Of a stretch of 8,263 nt of DNA, positions 1-6,263 are shown piece after piece; positions within the stretch are counted from its first letter, which is position 1, and each line of letters starts with the position of its first letter. The notes beneath the pieces are model-generated. The model did not search any database. It was not told the origin of the DNA and saw only the letters and a program-made list of their open reading frames with translations. The stretch comes from an uncultured Collinsella sp. Lineage in GTDB: Bacteria; Actinomycetota; Coriobacteriia; Coriobacteriales; Coriobacteriaceae. The DNA is taken from assembly GCA_902495525.1 (NCBI GenBank), contig CABUXL010000072.1, positions 1-8,263 of the forward strand. The letters run 5' to 3'. Position numbers and translations under genes: made by a program.

Positions 1-10
1 AGGACGGTGG

Positions 11-43
11 AGCCCCCGCAGCGCGAAGCGCGCTGCGGGGGCT
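11..43 (+). terminator. Perfect GC-rich hairpin, possible terminator of an upstream gene
   Basis: Arms 11-25 and 29-43 are exact reverse complements (15 bp, nearly all G:C) around the three-base loop AAG. This is the shape of an intrinsic terminator, and it lies upstream of the ftsE promoter, where the previous transcription unit would end. There is no run of T after the right arm (CAGACATG follows), so Rho-independent termination is uncertain. It could instead be a 3' stabilising stem or part of a coding tail, because a frame from 1 to the TAA at 100-102 is open through it. Confidence 0.45.
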
Positions 44-138
44 CAGACATGTCCGAGGACGATTTGGAGAGTAACCCTGTACCCGGCCGACGGGATCCCT
101 AAGCCCGCCATGCTTCTTATGTGCAGCAAAGCTAATGC

Positions 139-147
139 TGCTAAAAT
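139..147 (+). promoter_or_regulatory. Candidate extended -10 promoter for ftsEX
   Basis: TAAAAT at 142-147 matches TATAAT at five of six bases and is preceded by TGC (139-141), the extended -10 form TGN. No good -35 hexamer is visible at the right distance, which extended -10 promoters tolerate. A start site near 154 would leave a leader of about 40 nt before the GTG at 193. The -10 box overlaps a small inverted repeat (GCAGCA 123-128, TGCTGC 136-141). Confidence 0.4.
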
Positions 148-192
148 ACAAAGCGCTCATGTAGTTTAAACGCACGACGATAAGGAGCACCA

Positions 193-1413
193 GTGGGTAA
201 CCACTTCCGTACCTCCGGTGCGGGCGATGATGCCCCCAAGACGCAGACAGGCGTCCAGGGCAGTCGTTTCGCCACTCCGGATTCAGAGGGCCAGCCTGTT
301 GCTCAGGCCCCCGCTCAGCCGGCAGATCAGGCACAGCCGGCATCCGATCCCTTTGCCTACAATCCAACCAGCGATGTCGCGCTTTCCGGCACGGCGGGTT
401 TTGAGCCCGTTCAGGCCGTGACCGCTCGCGTGGAGCAGCCTCAGGCTGGTGCCGCCACGCCGCAGCCTACCATGGCCGGCATTCCCGACCCCTTGGCCCC
501 TGCGACGCCGGCTCCTCAGCCTGCGCAGTCCGGTCTCTTTGCCGCTATTCCCGACCCCACGCAGCCTGCTGCCCCGGTGGTCGAGAGCGATCAGGCCGCC
601 GAGGTCGCAAGCCTCGATAACGCGCTCAACAACCCCGATTTTACGTCGGTGTTTGCGCCCATCGATCCGCAGGCCAGCCGCAAGAAGATGGCCAAGCAGG
701 CCGGTGTCGAGCCCGTCATCCTTATGGAGCATGTCACCAAGATCTATCCGGCACAGCCCAACAAGCCTGCACTCGACGACATCAACATCGAGATCTATCC
801 GGGCGAGTTCGTCTTCCTGGTCGGTCACTCCGGCTCGGGTAAGACCACGCTGCTGTCGACGCTCAACCGCGACGTCAAGCCGACGAGCGGCCGCATCCTG
901 GTTGCCGGTCAGGACCTCATGAAGATCAAGAACCGCAAGGTTCCGTTCCTGCGCCGCCAGATTGGCGCCGTGTTCCAGGACTTTAAGCTTCTGCCGCAAA
1001 AGACCGCCTACGAAAACGTGGCGTTTGCCCTGCAGTGCATCGGCAAGCCCAAGGGCGTCATTCGCAGCCAGGTGCCCGAGGTGCTGCGCCTGGTCGGTCT
1101 GGCCGATCAGATGGACTCGCTGCCCGACCAGCTTTCCGGTGGCGAGCAGCAGCGCGTTGCCGTCGCCCGTGCTATGGTCAACCGTCCGCCGCTGCTGATC
1201 TGCGACGAGCCCACGGGCAACCTCGACCCGGCGATCTCGCTGGGCATCATGAAGCTGCTTGAGCGTATTAACCGCACCGGCACCACCGTGATCGTCGCCA
1301 CGCACGACCGCGAGATGGTCGATAGCATGCACCGTCGCGTGATCGCCCTCGAGGGCGGCCACGTCATCCGCGACCAGGAGAGGGGAGGTTACGGCAACTA
1401 TGGCACCAACTAA
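193..1413 (+). CDS. ftsE: FtsE, cell-division ABC ATPase with a long disordered N-terminal extension
   Basis: This is the cytoplasmic ATPase of FtsEX, which couples ATP hydrolysis to activation of peptidoglycan hydrolases at the division site. The ABC domain spans about residues 175-406 and is complete: Walker A GHSGSGKTT (211-219), Q-loop Gln262, signature LSGGEQQR (314-321), Walker B LLICDE (334-339, catalytic Glu339), D-loop NLD (343-345) and switch His371. That domain alone has normal FtsE length. Residues 1-170 are extra, rich in Ala, Pro and Gln, lacking predicted structure, with a repeated IPDP motif. The GTG at 193 is preferred because AAGGAG (182-187) sits five bases upstream and the frame keeps coding character throughout. 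Met166 would give a conventional protein but has no strong ribosome site. The 3' end overlaps ftsX by 14 bases, implying translational coupling. Confidence 0.95.
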   Translation: MGNHFRTSGAGDDAPKTQTGVQGSRFATPDSEGQPVAQAPAQPADQAQPASDPFAYNPTSDVALSGTAGFEPVQAVTARVEQPQAGAATPQPTMAGIPDPLAPATPAPQPAQSGLFAAIPDPTQPAAPVVESDQAAEVASLDNALNNPDFTSVFAPIDPQASRKKMAKQAGVEPVILMEHVTKIYPAQPNKPALDDINIEIYPGEFVFLVGHSGSGKTTLLSTLNRDVKPTSGRILVAGQDLMKIKNRKVPFLRRQIGAVFQDFKLLPQKTAYENVAFALQCIGKPKGVIRSQVPEVLRLVGLADQMDSLPDQLSGGEQQRVAVARAMVNRPPLLICDEPTGNLDPAISLGIMKLLERINRTGTTVIVATHDREMVDSMHRRVIALEGGHVIRDQERGGYGNYGTN

Positions 1414-2320
1414 CGTGGGCTACTCCTTCAAAGAGGCAATCAGCCACTTCTTCCGTAACTGGACTACCTCGCTCGGCGCCGTCATCACGATCTTCCTTTC
1501 GCTGTTTATCATCGGCCTGTTCATCATGGGCTCTGCGATGCTGAACTCCGTGATCGGCACCGTCGAGGATCAGGTTGTCATCAACGCGTTCATTAGTGAT
1601 GACGCCGATCAGGCCGATGTTCAGGCTTTTGAGGCCGAGCTTAAGACGTGGAATAACGTCAAGTCCGTGACCTATAAGGACAAGGACGACGCGCTGGCCG
1701 AGTATACGAGCAAGATGTCGGGCAACGCCGACGCCACCATGAGCGCGCTCGATGGCCAGAACCCGCTGCCGGCTTCCTTCGCTATTGAGATGGACGATCC
1801 GTCCAAGGTCGAGAGCACGGCAAAGAAGCTCAAGAAGGATGCCGATTTCCAGAAGATCGCGGATGACGGCGACGTCAACGCGAGCGTGCTGTACGGCCAG
1901 GAGGAAGTGAGCCGCCTGTTCCAGGTGACCAACTACATCCGCATCGCCGCCGTGGTGCTCGTTGGTCTTCTGACCTTTATCGCATTCATCTTCATCAACA
2001 ACACGATTCGCCTGTCCATCACGGCGCGTCGTCGTGAGATTGCGATTATGCGTCTGGTCGGCGCCAGCAACGGTTTCATTCGTGGCCCGTTTATCACCGA
2101 GGGCGTGCTGCAGGCCATTTTGGGCTCGCTGCTTTCCATCGGCGTTCTGGAGCTGCTGCGCAATCTGATGATCCCGCGTCTGCAGGAGAGCATCGGCTGG
2201 ATGTCGTTTGCCCTGCCGATGCAGTACTACCTGGTGACCTATGCTGCGCTGATTCTGGTCGGTGTGATTATCGGTCTCTTTGGTTCTGCCATCGCCATGC
2301 GCCGCTACCTGCGCGTGTAG
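1400..2320 (+). CDS. ftsX: FtsX, membrane subunit of the FtsEX division complex
   Basis: FtsX is the integral membrane partner of FtsE; its external domain contacts cell-wall hydrolases or their adaptors. The 306 residues show the family plan: a short cytoplasmic N-terminus, TM1 at about 24-48, an extracytoplasmic domain at about 49-179 containing the conserved NPLPASF (121-127), then TM2 (180-201), TM3 (233-253) and TM4 (277-300). The cytoplasmic segment RREIAIMRLVGAS (211-223) between TM2 and TM3 is the conserved coupling region expected to touch FtsE. The ATG lies inside the end of ftsE in a different frame, with GGGGAGG at 1382-1388 as ribosome site (spacing 11, slightly long). No hydrolase gene follows; an intrinsic terminator closes the unit. 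Confidence 0.95.
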   Translation: MAPTNVGYSFKEAISHFFRNWTTSLGAVITIFLSLFIIGLFIMGSAMLNSVIGTVEDQVVINAFISDDADQADVQAFEAELKTWNNVKSVTYKDKDDALAEYTSKMSGNADATMSALDGQNPLPASFAIEMDDPSKVESTAKKLKKDADFQKIADDGDVNASVLYGQEEVSRLFQVTNYIRIAAVVLVGLLTFIAFIFINNTIRLSITARRREIAIMRLVGASNGFIRGPFITEGVLQAILGSLLSIGVLELLRNLMIPRLQESIGWMSFALPMQYYLVTYAALILVGVIIGLFGSAIAMRRYLRV

Positions 2321-2345
2321 GCATGCTTGGAATTCATCCCTTCCA

Positions 2346-2378
2346 ACGGGTCGTCTCTTATGGGGCGGCCCGTTTTTT
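2346..2378 (+). terminator. Intrinsic terminator after ftsX
   Basis: ACGGGTCG (2346-2353) pairs with CGGCCCGT (2366-2373), eight pairs including one G-U, around a 12-base loop. Six T residues follow directly (2373-2378). It begins 25 bases after the ftsX stop and separates ftsEX from rnr. Confidence 0.85.
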
Positions 2379-2455
2379 GATCCCTAGGGGACGGCAGGAA
2401 AGCGAATCATTTGGGTAGACTCTTTGGAGTTCGCAATCGATAGTTAGGAGGCGCC

Positions 2456-4591
2456 ATGGGGCGCAATAACAAGCATAAGCGTGGAGCTCGCAATAAGCGC
2501 GGGCCGGTGCGCAGCGAACGCCGTCCGAGCCTGACCGGGCGTGTGCAGCTCCATGAGCATAGTGCCTACGTTGTAACCGAAAACGGCGACTACAAGGTCA
2601 TGGGCCGCGGTAAGCGCGAGATCATGGATGGCGATACCGTTGCCGTGAGCATTAAGAACAGCCCGCACGGTGAGCGGCGCGCCGTGATCGAGGGCGTAGT
2701 TGAGCGTGCAGCCATAAGCGTGGTGGGCACGTACCAGACCGCCGGTCCGCTCGGTGTGATCGAGCCGCTCGATTCGCGTCTGAAGGACGACTTCTTCATT
2801 CTGCCCGAGGATACCTCGGCGGATCGTCTGGGTGTCCACCCGGGTGATGCTGTTGTCGCGCACATTTTGACCTACCCGACGCGCCTGGAATCGGGTACCG
2901 TGACGATCGAACGCCGCATTGGCGGAGATGACGCGCCCGATTTGGGCGTTCAATATGTGATGGCGCGTTACGGCTATACCGATAGCTATCCCGAGGCCGC
3001 GCTGGACGAGGCCGAGGGGCTTTCGCTCGATGTGTCCGCGGCGCTTAAGGACCCGCTCCGCCGCGATCTGCGCGACCGCTTTGTCATCACGATCGACCCA
3101 GTCGACGCGCGCGACTTTGACGACGCCATTTCGCTGGAGCGCACGCCCGAGGGTGGCTACAAGCTGGGTGTGCATATCGCCGACGTTTCACACTATGTGG
3201 CTTGGGACGGGCATATCGATCTTGAGGCTCGCCATCGTACGACATCGGTGTATCTGGCCGATCGCGTGCTTCCCATGCTGCCCAAACGCCTGTCCTGTGA
3301 CCTGTGCTCGCTTCGCCCTGACGAGGACCGTCTTGCGTTTACCGTTGACATTGAGCTCGATGCGCAGGGTCGCGTGCGGCATTACGATTCGTATCCCAGC
3401 GTGATTCGCTCGCGTGTGCGTATGGACTATGACGGCGCCGAGGCGCTGCTGGTACGTGCCGGCGCGGTGGAGTATTCGGTGCTGGAGGGTGCGGCCGAGG
3501 ATGTTGCGGCTGCTGAGGCCTCGCGCGAGGAAGCGCTTGAGCGCGGTCTTGCGTGCGAGGAGGCCGCCCGCGGCTACAACGTCGACCTCAGCGATTTCCT
3601 TGTCGCCGCCAACGAACTCGCCGAACTTCGCCGTCGTATTCGTCGCGCCCGCGGCTCAGTCGATTTTGACACGGCCGAGATTCGCGCTCTATTGGATGAG
3701 GACGGAGTGCCCGTGCAGATTGTGGCGCGTGAGCGTTCGTGTGCCACGTCGCTTATCGAGGAAGCCATGCTGCTCGCCAACGAGTGCGTTGCAGAGTGGC
3801 TGGCAGACCGTGATATCGAGGCCTGCTATCGCGTGCATGAGGATCCGAGCCCCGATAGCCTGCACGGTGCCGCCGTTGCGCTGGCGCAGCTAGGCATCAT
3901 CGACGATCGCCGTGCTGCCGGTATTGCCCTGGGGAGCCCCGATGAGCTGCAGGCTGCAGTCGATGCTGCCGCCGGTACGGCCAACGCACCGCTCGTCAAC
4001 ACGCTGCTTCTGCGCAGCATGCAGCGCGCGCTGTACAAGCCGCGCAACGAGGGCCACTTTGCGCTCGCCGCGCCGTGCTACTGTCACTTTACGAGTCCCA
4101 TCCGTCGCTACCCCGATCTGGTGGTGCACCGCGTGCTCAAACTGCAGTTGGCCTATGAGCAGCTCGGCGGCAAGGACGCCTTGGTCCGTACGCCGCGGCT
4201 GATCGGCAAGGGGCGCGAGTCGCTGCCGCGCATTCTGCCGCAGATCTGCCGCGCATGTAGCGATGCCGAGCGCGCGGCAGATGCCGCCAGCCATGCGACG
4301 CAAAAGATCAAGATTGCCCAGTACTATGAGGACCGTCTGGGTGAGCGCTATGCCGGAACCGTCTCGTGGGTTAGCAGCATGGGCCTCTTTGTGCGCTTGG
4401 ACCTAACACAGGTCGAGGGCCTGGTTTCAATTAAGAGCCTGGGCAACGAGTGGTTCGAGTTCGACGAGGACGCGCTTACGCTGACGGGCGCCGACACGGG
4501 GACTCGCTATGAACTGGGCCAGCGCGTGATTATCGAGGTCTCGCGCGTCAATACCACGCGTGGACACTTGGACTTTAAGCTTATCCATTAG
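2456..4591 (+). CDS. rnr: Ribonuclease R (RNB-family 3'-5' exoribonuclease)
   Basis: RNase R degrades structured RNA processively from the 3' end and acts in RNA quality control. The 711 residues begin with a short basic stretch (about 1-22), followed by cold-shock/OB-type RNA-binding regions (about 25-190). The RNB catalytic domain (about 203-560) carries the metal-binding aspartates of IDPVDARDFDDA (Asp214, 220, 222, 223), spaced as in E. coli RNase R Asp272/278/280/281. It also has the conserved HFTSPIRRYPDLVVHR (544-559). A C-terminal S1 domain runs from about 629 to 708. Compared with the E. coli enzyme (813 aa) it lacks the N-terminal helix-turn-helix and the long basic C-terminal tail. 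AGGAGG at 2446-2451 sits four bases before the ATG. It stands alone between two terminators, with no smpB visible next to it. Confidence 0.95.
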   Translation: MGRNNKHKRGARNKRGPVRSERRPSLTGRVQLHEHSAYVVTENGDYKVMGRGKREIMDGDTVAVSIKNSPHGERRAVIEGVVERAAISVVGTYQTAGPLGVIEPLDSRLKDDFFILPEDTSADRLGVHPGDAVVAHILTYPTRLESGTVTIERRIGGDDAPDLGVQYVMARYGYTDSYPEAALDEAEGLSLDVSAALKDPLRRDLRDRFVITIDPVDARDFDDAISLERTPEGGYKLGVHIADVSHYVAWDGHIDLEARHRTTSVYLADRVLPMLPKRLSCDLCSLRPDEDRLAFTVDIELDAQGRVRHYDSYPSVIRSRVRMDYDGAEALLVRAGAVEYSVLEGAAEDVAAAEASREEALERGLACEEAARGYNVDLSDFLVAANELAELRRRIRRARGSVDFDTAEIRALLDEDGVPVQIVARERSCATSLIEEAMLLANECVAEWLADRDIEACYRVHEDPSPDSLHGAAVALAQLGIIDDRRAAGIALGSPDELQAAVDAAAGTANAPLVNTLLLRSMQRALYKPRNEGHFALAAPCYCHFTSPIRRYPDLVVHRVLKLQLAYEQLGGKDALVRTPRLIGKGRESLPRILPQICRACSDAERAADAASHATQKIKIAQYYEDRLGERYAGTVSWVSSMGLFVRLDLTQVEGLVSIKSLGNEWFEFDEDALTLTGADTGTRYELGQRVIIEVSRVNTTRGHLDFKLIH

Positions 4592-4616
4592 CTAAATCCC
4601 GACTCGTGGCGAGAGA

Positions 4617-4648
4617 GCGGAGGGCGGTCTTTCGGGGCCGCCCTCCGC
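4617..4648 (+). terminator. Strong hairpin terminator after rnr
   Basis: GCGGAGGGCGG (4617-4627) and CCGCCCTCCGC (4638-4648) form a perfect 11-bp stem with a 10-base loop, 25 bases after the rnr stop. Only a weak T stretch (ATTTG) follows, so termination relies on stem strength. Confidence 0.75.
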
Positions 4649-4688
4649 ATTTGAATCGTGACTACCTTGCCGTCTGCTCGGCCGCCCG

Positions 4689-4749
4689 CTTACCTGCTAT
4701 TTGAGAGGTAAAACCTACCAAAATAAACCTGTCCCTTTTGGCAGGTTTA
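4689..4749. promoter_or_regulatory. Array of ACCT-core half-sites upstream of the serine recombinase (possible recombinase binding or crossover site)
   Basis: An AT-rich leader between the rnr terminator and the recombinase ATG holds repeated copies of a 13-base motif close to TAAACCTGCCAAA. The best copies are 4710-4722 (+, 11/13), 4724-4736 (+, 9/13) and 4737-4749 (-, the reference copy). Weaker copies lie at 4700-4712 (-, 9/13) and 4689-4701 (+, 7/13). ACCT/AGGT cores start at 4692, 4706, 4713, 4727 and 4743. The last two copies form a 26-bp imperfect palindrome with perfect 8-bp outer arms, the same overall size as the crossover sites of small serine recombinases. A -35-like TTGAGA (4701-4706) lies inside the array, so binding could also repress the gene. 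The function is inferred; the repeats themselves are seen directly. Confidence 0.5.
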
Positions 4750-4767
4750 CAAGAAAGCGGGGATGAG

Positions 4768-5373
4768 ATGGCGACGGTGTACGGGTATGCGCGGGTGAGT
4801 TCGCGCGATCAGAATCTGAATCGGCAGCTGGATGCGCTGGGCGCCTATGGCGTGGGCTCGGCGAATATTTATGCCGACCATGCGAGCGGCAAGGACTTCG
4901 ATCGACCGCATTATCGCGAGCTGTTGCACGTCCTGGGAGACGGGGACGTGCTGGTGGTGCTTTCTATCGACCGACTTGGCCGTAATTACTCCGAGATTCT
5001 TGAGGAATGGCGACGCATTACCAAGGAGCTCGGGGTTGCCATTGTGGTGTTGGACATGCCATTGCTTGACACGCGCGCCAGGGCCAGCGGCGCGCCGGAT
5101 GTGACCAACGTCCTGATTGCCGATATTGTGCTGCAACTGCTGAGCTACGTGGCGCAGGTGGAGCGCGAGAATATCCATCGGCGCCAAGCGGAGGGGATTG
5201 CAGCGGCGCGGGCGCGAGGGGTCCGTTTCGGTCGACCTCGCAAGCCGTGCCCTCCTCAGTTTGAGCTGGTGCGCGATAGCTATGAGGCGGGCGATATTAC
5301 CCGCAGCCAGGCAGCAAAGTGCCTGGGCGTGTGTGTGGGGACGTTCGATCGCTGGATGCGCGAGGCGGGGTAG
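4768..5373 (+). CDS. Small serine recombinase (resolvase/invertase family)
   Basis: This site-specific DNA recombinase cuts and rejoins DNA through a covalent phosphoserine. The 201 residues match the resolvase/invertase class. The N-terminal catalytic domain has YGYARVSSRDQN (residues 5-16) with nucleophile Ser11 and active-site Arg9, then IDRLGRNY (67-74) with Arg69 and Arg72. A long helix, VERENIHRRQAEGIAAARAR (131-150), precedes the basic GVRFGRPRK arm (151-159). A C-terminal helix-turn-helix (about 163-200) ends in DRWMREAG. All key residues are present, so the enzyme looks active. ATG 4768 is chosen because it gives the family's usual N-terminus; an in-frame TTG at 4738 would start inside the palindrome. 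The ribosome site is a modest GGGG/GATGAG. No transposase, cargo resolvase module or phage gene is adjacent, so the target (inversion, excision or a distant site) cannot be named from this window. Confidence 0.93.
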   Translation: MATVYGYARVSSRDQNLNRQLDALGAYGVGSANIYADHASGKDFDRPHYRELLHVLGDGDVLVVLSIDRLGRNYSEILEEWRRITKELGVAIVVLDMPLLDTRARASGAPDVTNVLIADIVLQLLSYVAQVERENIHRRQAEGIAAARARGVRFGRPRKPCPPQFELVRDSYEAGDITRSQAAKCLGVCVGTFDRWMREAG

Positions 5374-5414
5374 GGGTTTGCGTCGCTTTGTCGCTTCCTG
5401 TTGCGATTCAAATT

Positions 5415-5448
5415 TTGATACGGTGACGATGCCATTTGGGGCTACACT
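5415..5448 (+). promoter_or_regulatory. Weak candidate promoter for the VanZ-like gene
   Basis: TACACT at 5443-5448 resembles a -10 box (four of six bases) and lies 30 bases before the TTG start. A -35-like TTGATA (5415-5420) is present, but the 22-base spacer is too long for a standard promoter. It overlaps a small AT-rich palindrome TCAAATTTTGA (5408-5418). No terminator is visible between the recombinase and this gene, so read-through from the recombinase is equally possible. Confidence 0.22.
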
Positions 5449-5463
5449 CGCTGATATTCAAAA

Positions 5464-5470
5464 AAGGAGG
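5464..5470 (+). promoter_or_regulatory. Ribosome binding site that fixes the TTG start of the VanZ-like gene
   Basis: AAGGAGG is a near-perfect Shine-Dalgarno sequence seven bases before TTG 5478, the ideal distance. The TTG at 5471 directly abuts it and is out of frame. No ATG or GTG codon starts this frame nearby, so TTG 5478 is the credible initiator. Confidence 0.8.
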
Positions 5471-5477
5471 TTGACCC

Positions 5478-6059
5478 TTGGCGCGCGTAAAACAAATAAT
5501 CGGATGGACCGCGATTGCTCTGTTCGCTGCAACGCTGGCGGGCATCTGGGTGCTGACGGAGCAAAATGCGGTGGAGACGTCGTTGCTGAGCGAGTCCACC
5601 GCGCGCGTGGTGGAGGGTCAGGCTACGGGCGTTCAGGCTGTCGATGCCACGGGTGAAGCTCAGGTGGAGAACGGAATGACCGGGGGCACCGATTCGGCTG
5701 CCTCGAGTGTCCGGTCTGGCCGACTTGCTTCCATTCGCATGTGGGTGGGCACGAACGTCCGTCGCGTTGCCCATACCGTAGAGTTTTTCTTCGTCGGATT
5801 GTTCGCCTCGGTGGTCGTGCTTTGCTTTTCCAGGCGTCCGTGGAGCGTATGCTCCCGTTGTGTGCCCGTATTGCTCTTTTGCGCCGCCTGCTCCGTTGGC
5901 GATCAGGTACATAAGATCTTTGTTCCCGGCAGGCATTTCGACGTTATCGATTTAGGATTCGATGCTGCGGGCTATATCACCGCCATGCTGTTGGTATTGC
6001 TGGCAGCGGCGTTGGTGCGCCATGCGACTCGGCCGATCGGCGCCCATGCGAGGCGCTAG
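5478..6059 (+). CDS. VanZ-family membrane protein with a long first loop
   Basis: VanZ-family proteins are small polytopic membrane proteins; the founding member gives low-level teicoplanin resistance, but most members have no proven role. The 193 residues show TM1 (about 8-26), a polar Ser/Gly/Ala/Val-rich segment (about 30-95), TM2 (about 99-117), TM3 (about 127-141) and TM4 (about 163-181). Family signatures are RRVAHTVEFFFVG (95-107) and the block DQVHKIFVPGR (142-152) followed by DVIDLGFDAAGY (155-166). The usual DE..HQ of that block is here DQ..HK (Gln143, Lys146), and the first loop is clearly longer than usual. Translation starts at TTG. Codon use is less biased than in ftsEX and rnr, which suggests an accessory gene. 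It lies 104 bases after the recombinase and is followed by a terminator. I assign the family confidently and the function not at all. Confidence 0.82.
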   Translation: MARVKQIIGWTAIALFAATLAGIWVLTEQNAVETSLLSESTARVVEGQATGVQAVDATGEAQVENGMTGGTDSAASSVRSGRLASIRMWVGTNVRRVAHTVEFFFVGLFASVVVLCFSRRPWSVCSRCVPVLLFCAACSVGDQVHKIFVPGRHFDVIDLGFDAAGYITAMLLVLLAAALVRHATRPIGAHARR

Positions 6060-6138
6060 CCGGTAACAAACCCGTTTCTGATAATGCGACCTTGTTGAAT
6101 TATTTTGTGTCGCGCGTATTTCCGAGCGGTCGGATTTG

Positions 6139-6167
6139 AGGGGCGAGCGGTAGAACGCTCGCCCTTT
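6139..6167 (+). terminator. Intrinsic terminator after the VanZ-like gene
   Basis: GGGCGAGCG (6141-6149) pairs perfectly with CGCTCGCCC (6156-6164) around a six-base loop; two further A-U/G-U pairs can extend it. A short TTT (6165-6167) follows. It sits about 80 bases after the stop and isolates the VanZ-like gene from the MurNAc operon. Confidence 0.75.
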
Positions 6168-6189
6168 GTGCGCCACGATGCGGCACAAT

Positions 6190-6229
6190 GTACCGCAAAA
6201 GCTGTTTGTATCCGGTACGAATCGTTCGT
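6190..6229. promoter_or_regulatory. Candidate operator region of the RpiR-MurQ-PTS operon
   Basis: Two inverted repeats lie just upstream of the regulator gene. One has GTACCG (6190-6195) and CGGTAC (6213-6218), with half-site centres 23 bases apart, about two helical turns. The other is the compact palindrome ACGAA-TCG-TTCGT (6217-6229), directly adjoining it. A TTTAAT -10-like hexamer follows at 6235-6240 with no convincing -35. RpiR-family regulators bind such repeats in front of their own operons and respond to a sugar phosphate, here probably MurNAc-6-phosphate. The repeats are seen; the regulator match is inferred. Confidence 0.42.
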
Positions 6230-6263
6230 TGGTCTTTAATTCTTCTCAACGGAGGTGTTTGAG

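Noticed and set aside
49..102. Tiny ORF (17 codons) or tail of an upstream coding region ending in TAA
   Set aside because: All three forward frames stay open for a good part of this GC-rich edge. The putative peptide matches nothing I recognise, and the hairpin immediately upstream argues for non-coding sequence.
283..1362. Long minus-strand open frame (359 codons) antisense to ftsE
   Set aside because: It is a GC-rich codon-bias shadow. The composition is His/Arg/Gly-rich with no recognisable domain, no ribosome site was found, and the + strand frame has all ABC motifs.
2444..3175. Minus-strand open frame (243 codons) antisense to the rnr start
   Set aside because: It mirrors the coding bias of rnr and has no family motif; rnr is unambiguous on the + strand.
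4738..4767. TTG 4738 as start of the recombinase
   Set aside because: It lies inside the 26-bp palindrome, has no ribosome site, and adds ten residues before the family's normal N-terminus at ATG 4768.
4592..4767. tmRNA or tRNA gene after rnr
   Set aside because: No tRNA-like acceptor or T-loop sequence and no CCA end are visible; the region is explained by a terminator hairpin and the ACCT-core repeats.
5374..5477. Invertible promoter segment between the recombinase and the VanZ-like gene
   Set aside because: Only a short GTCGCTT direct repeat (5382-5388, 5390-5396) and an 11-base AT-rich palindrome are present. There are no paired inverted repeats matching the ACCT-core motif.
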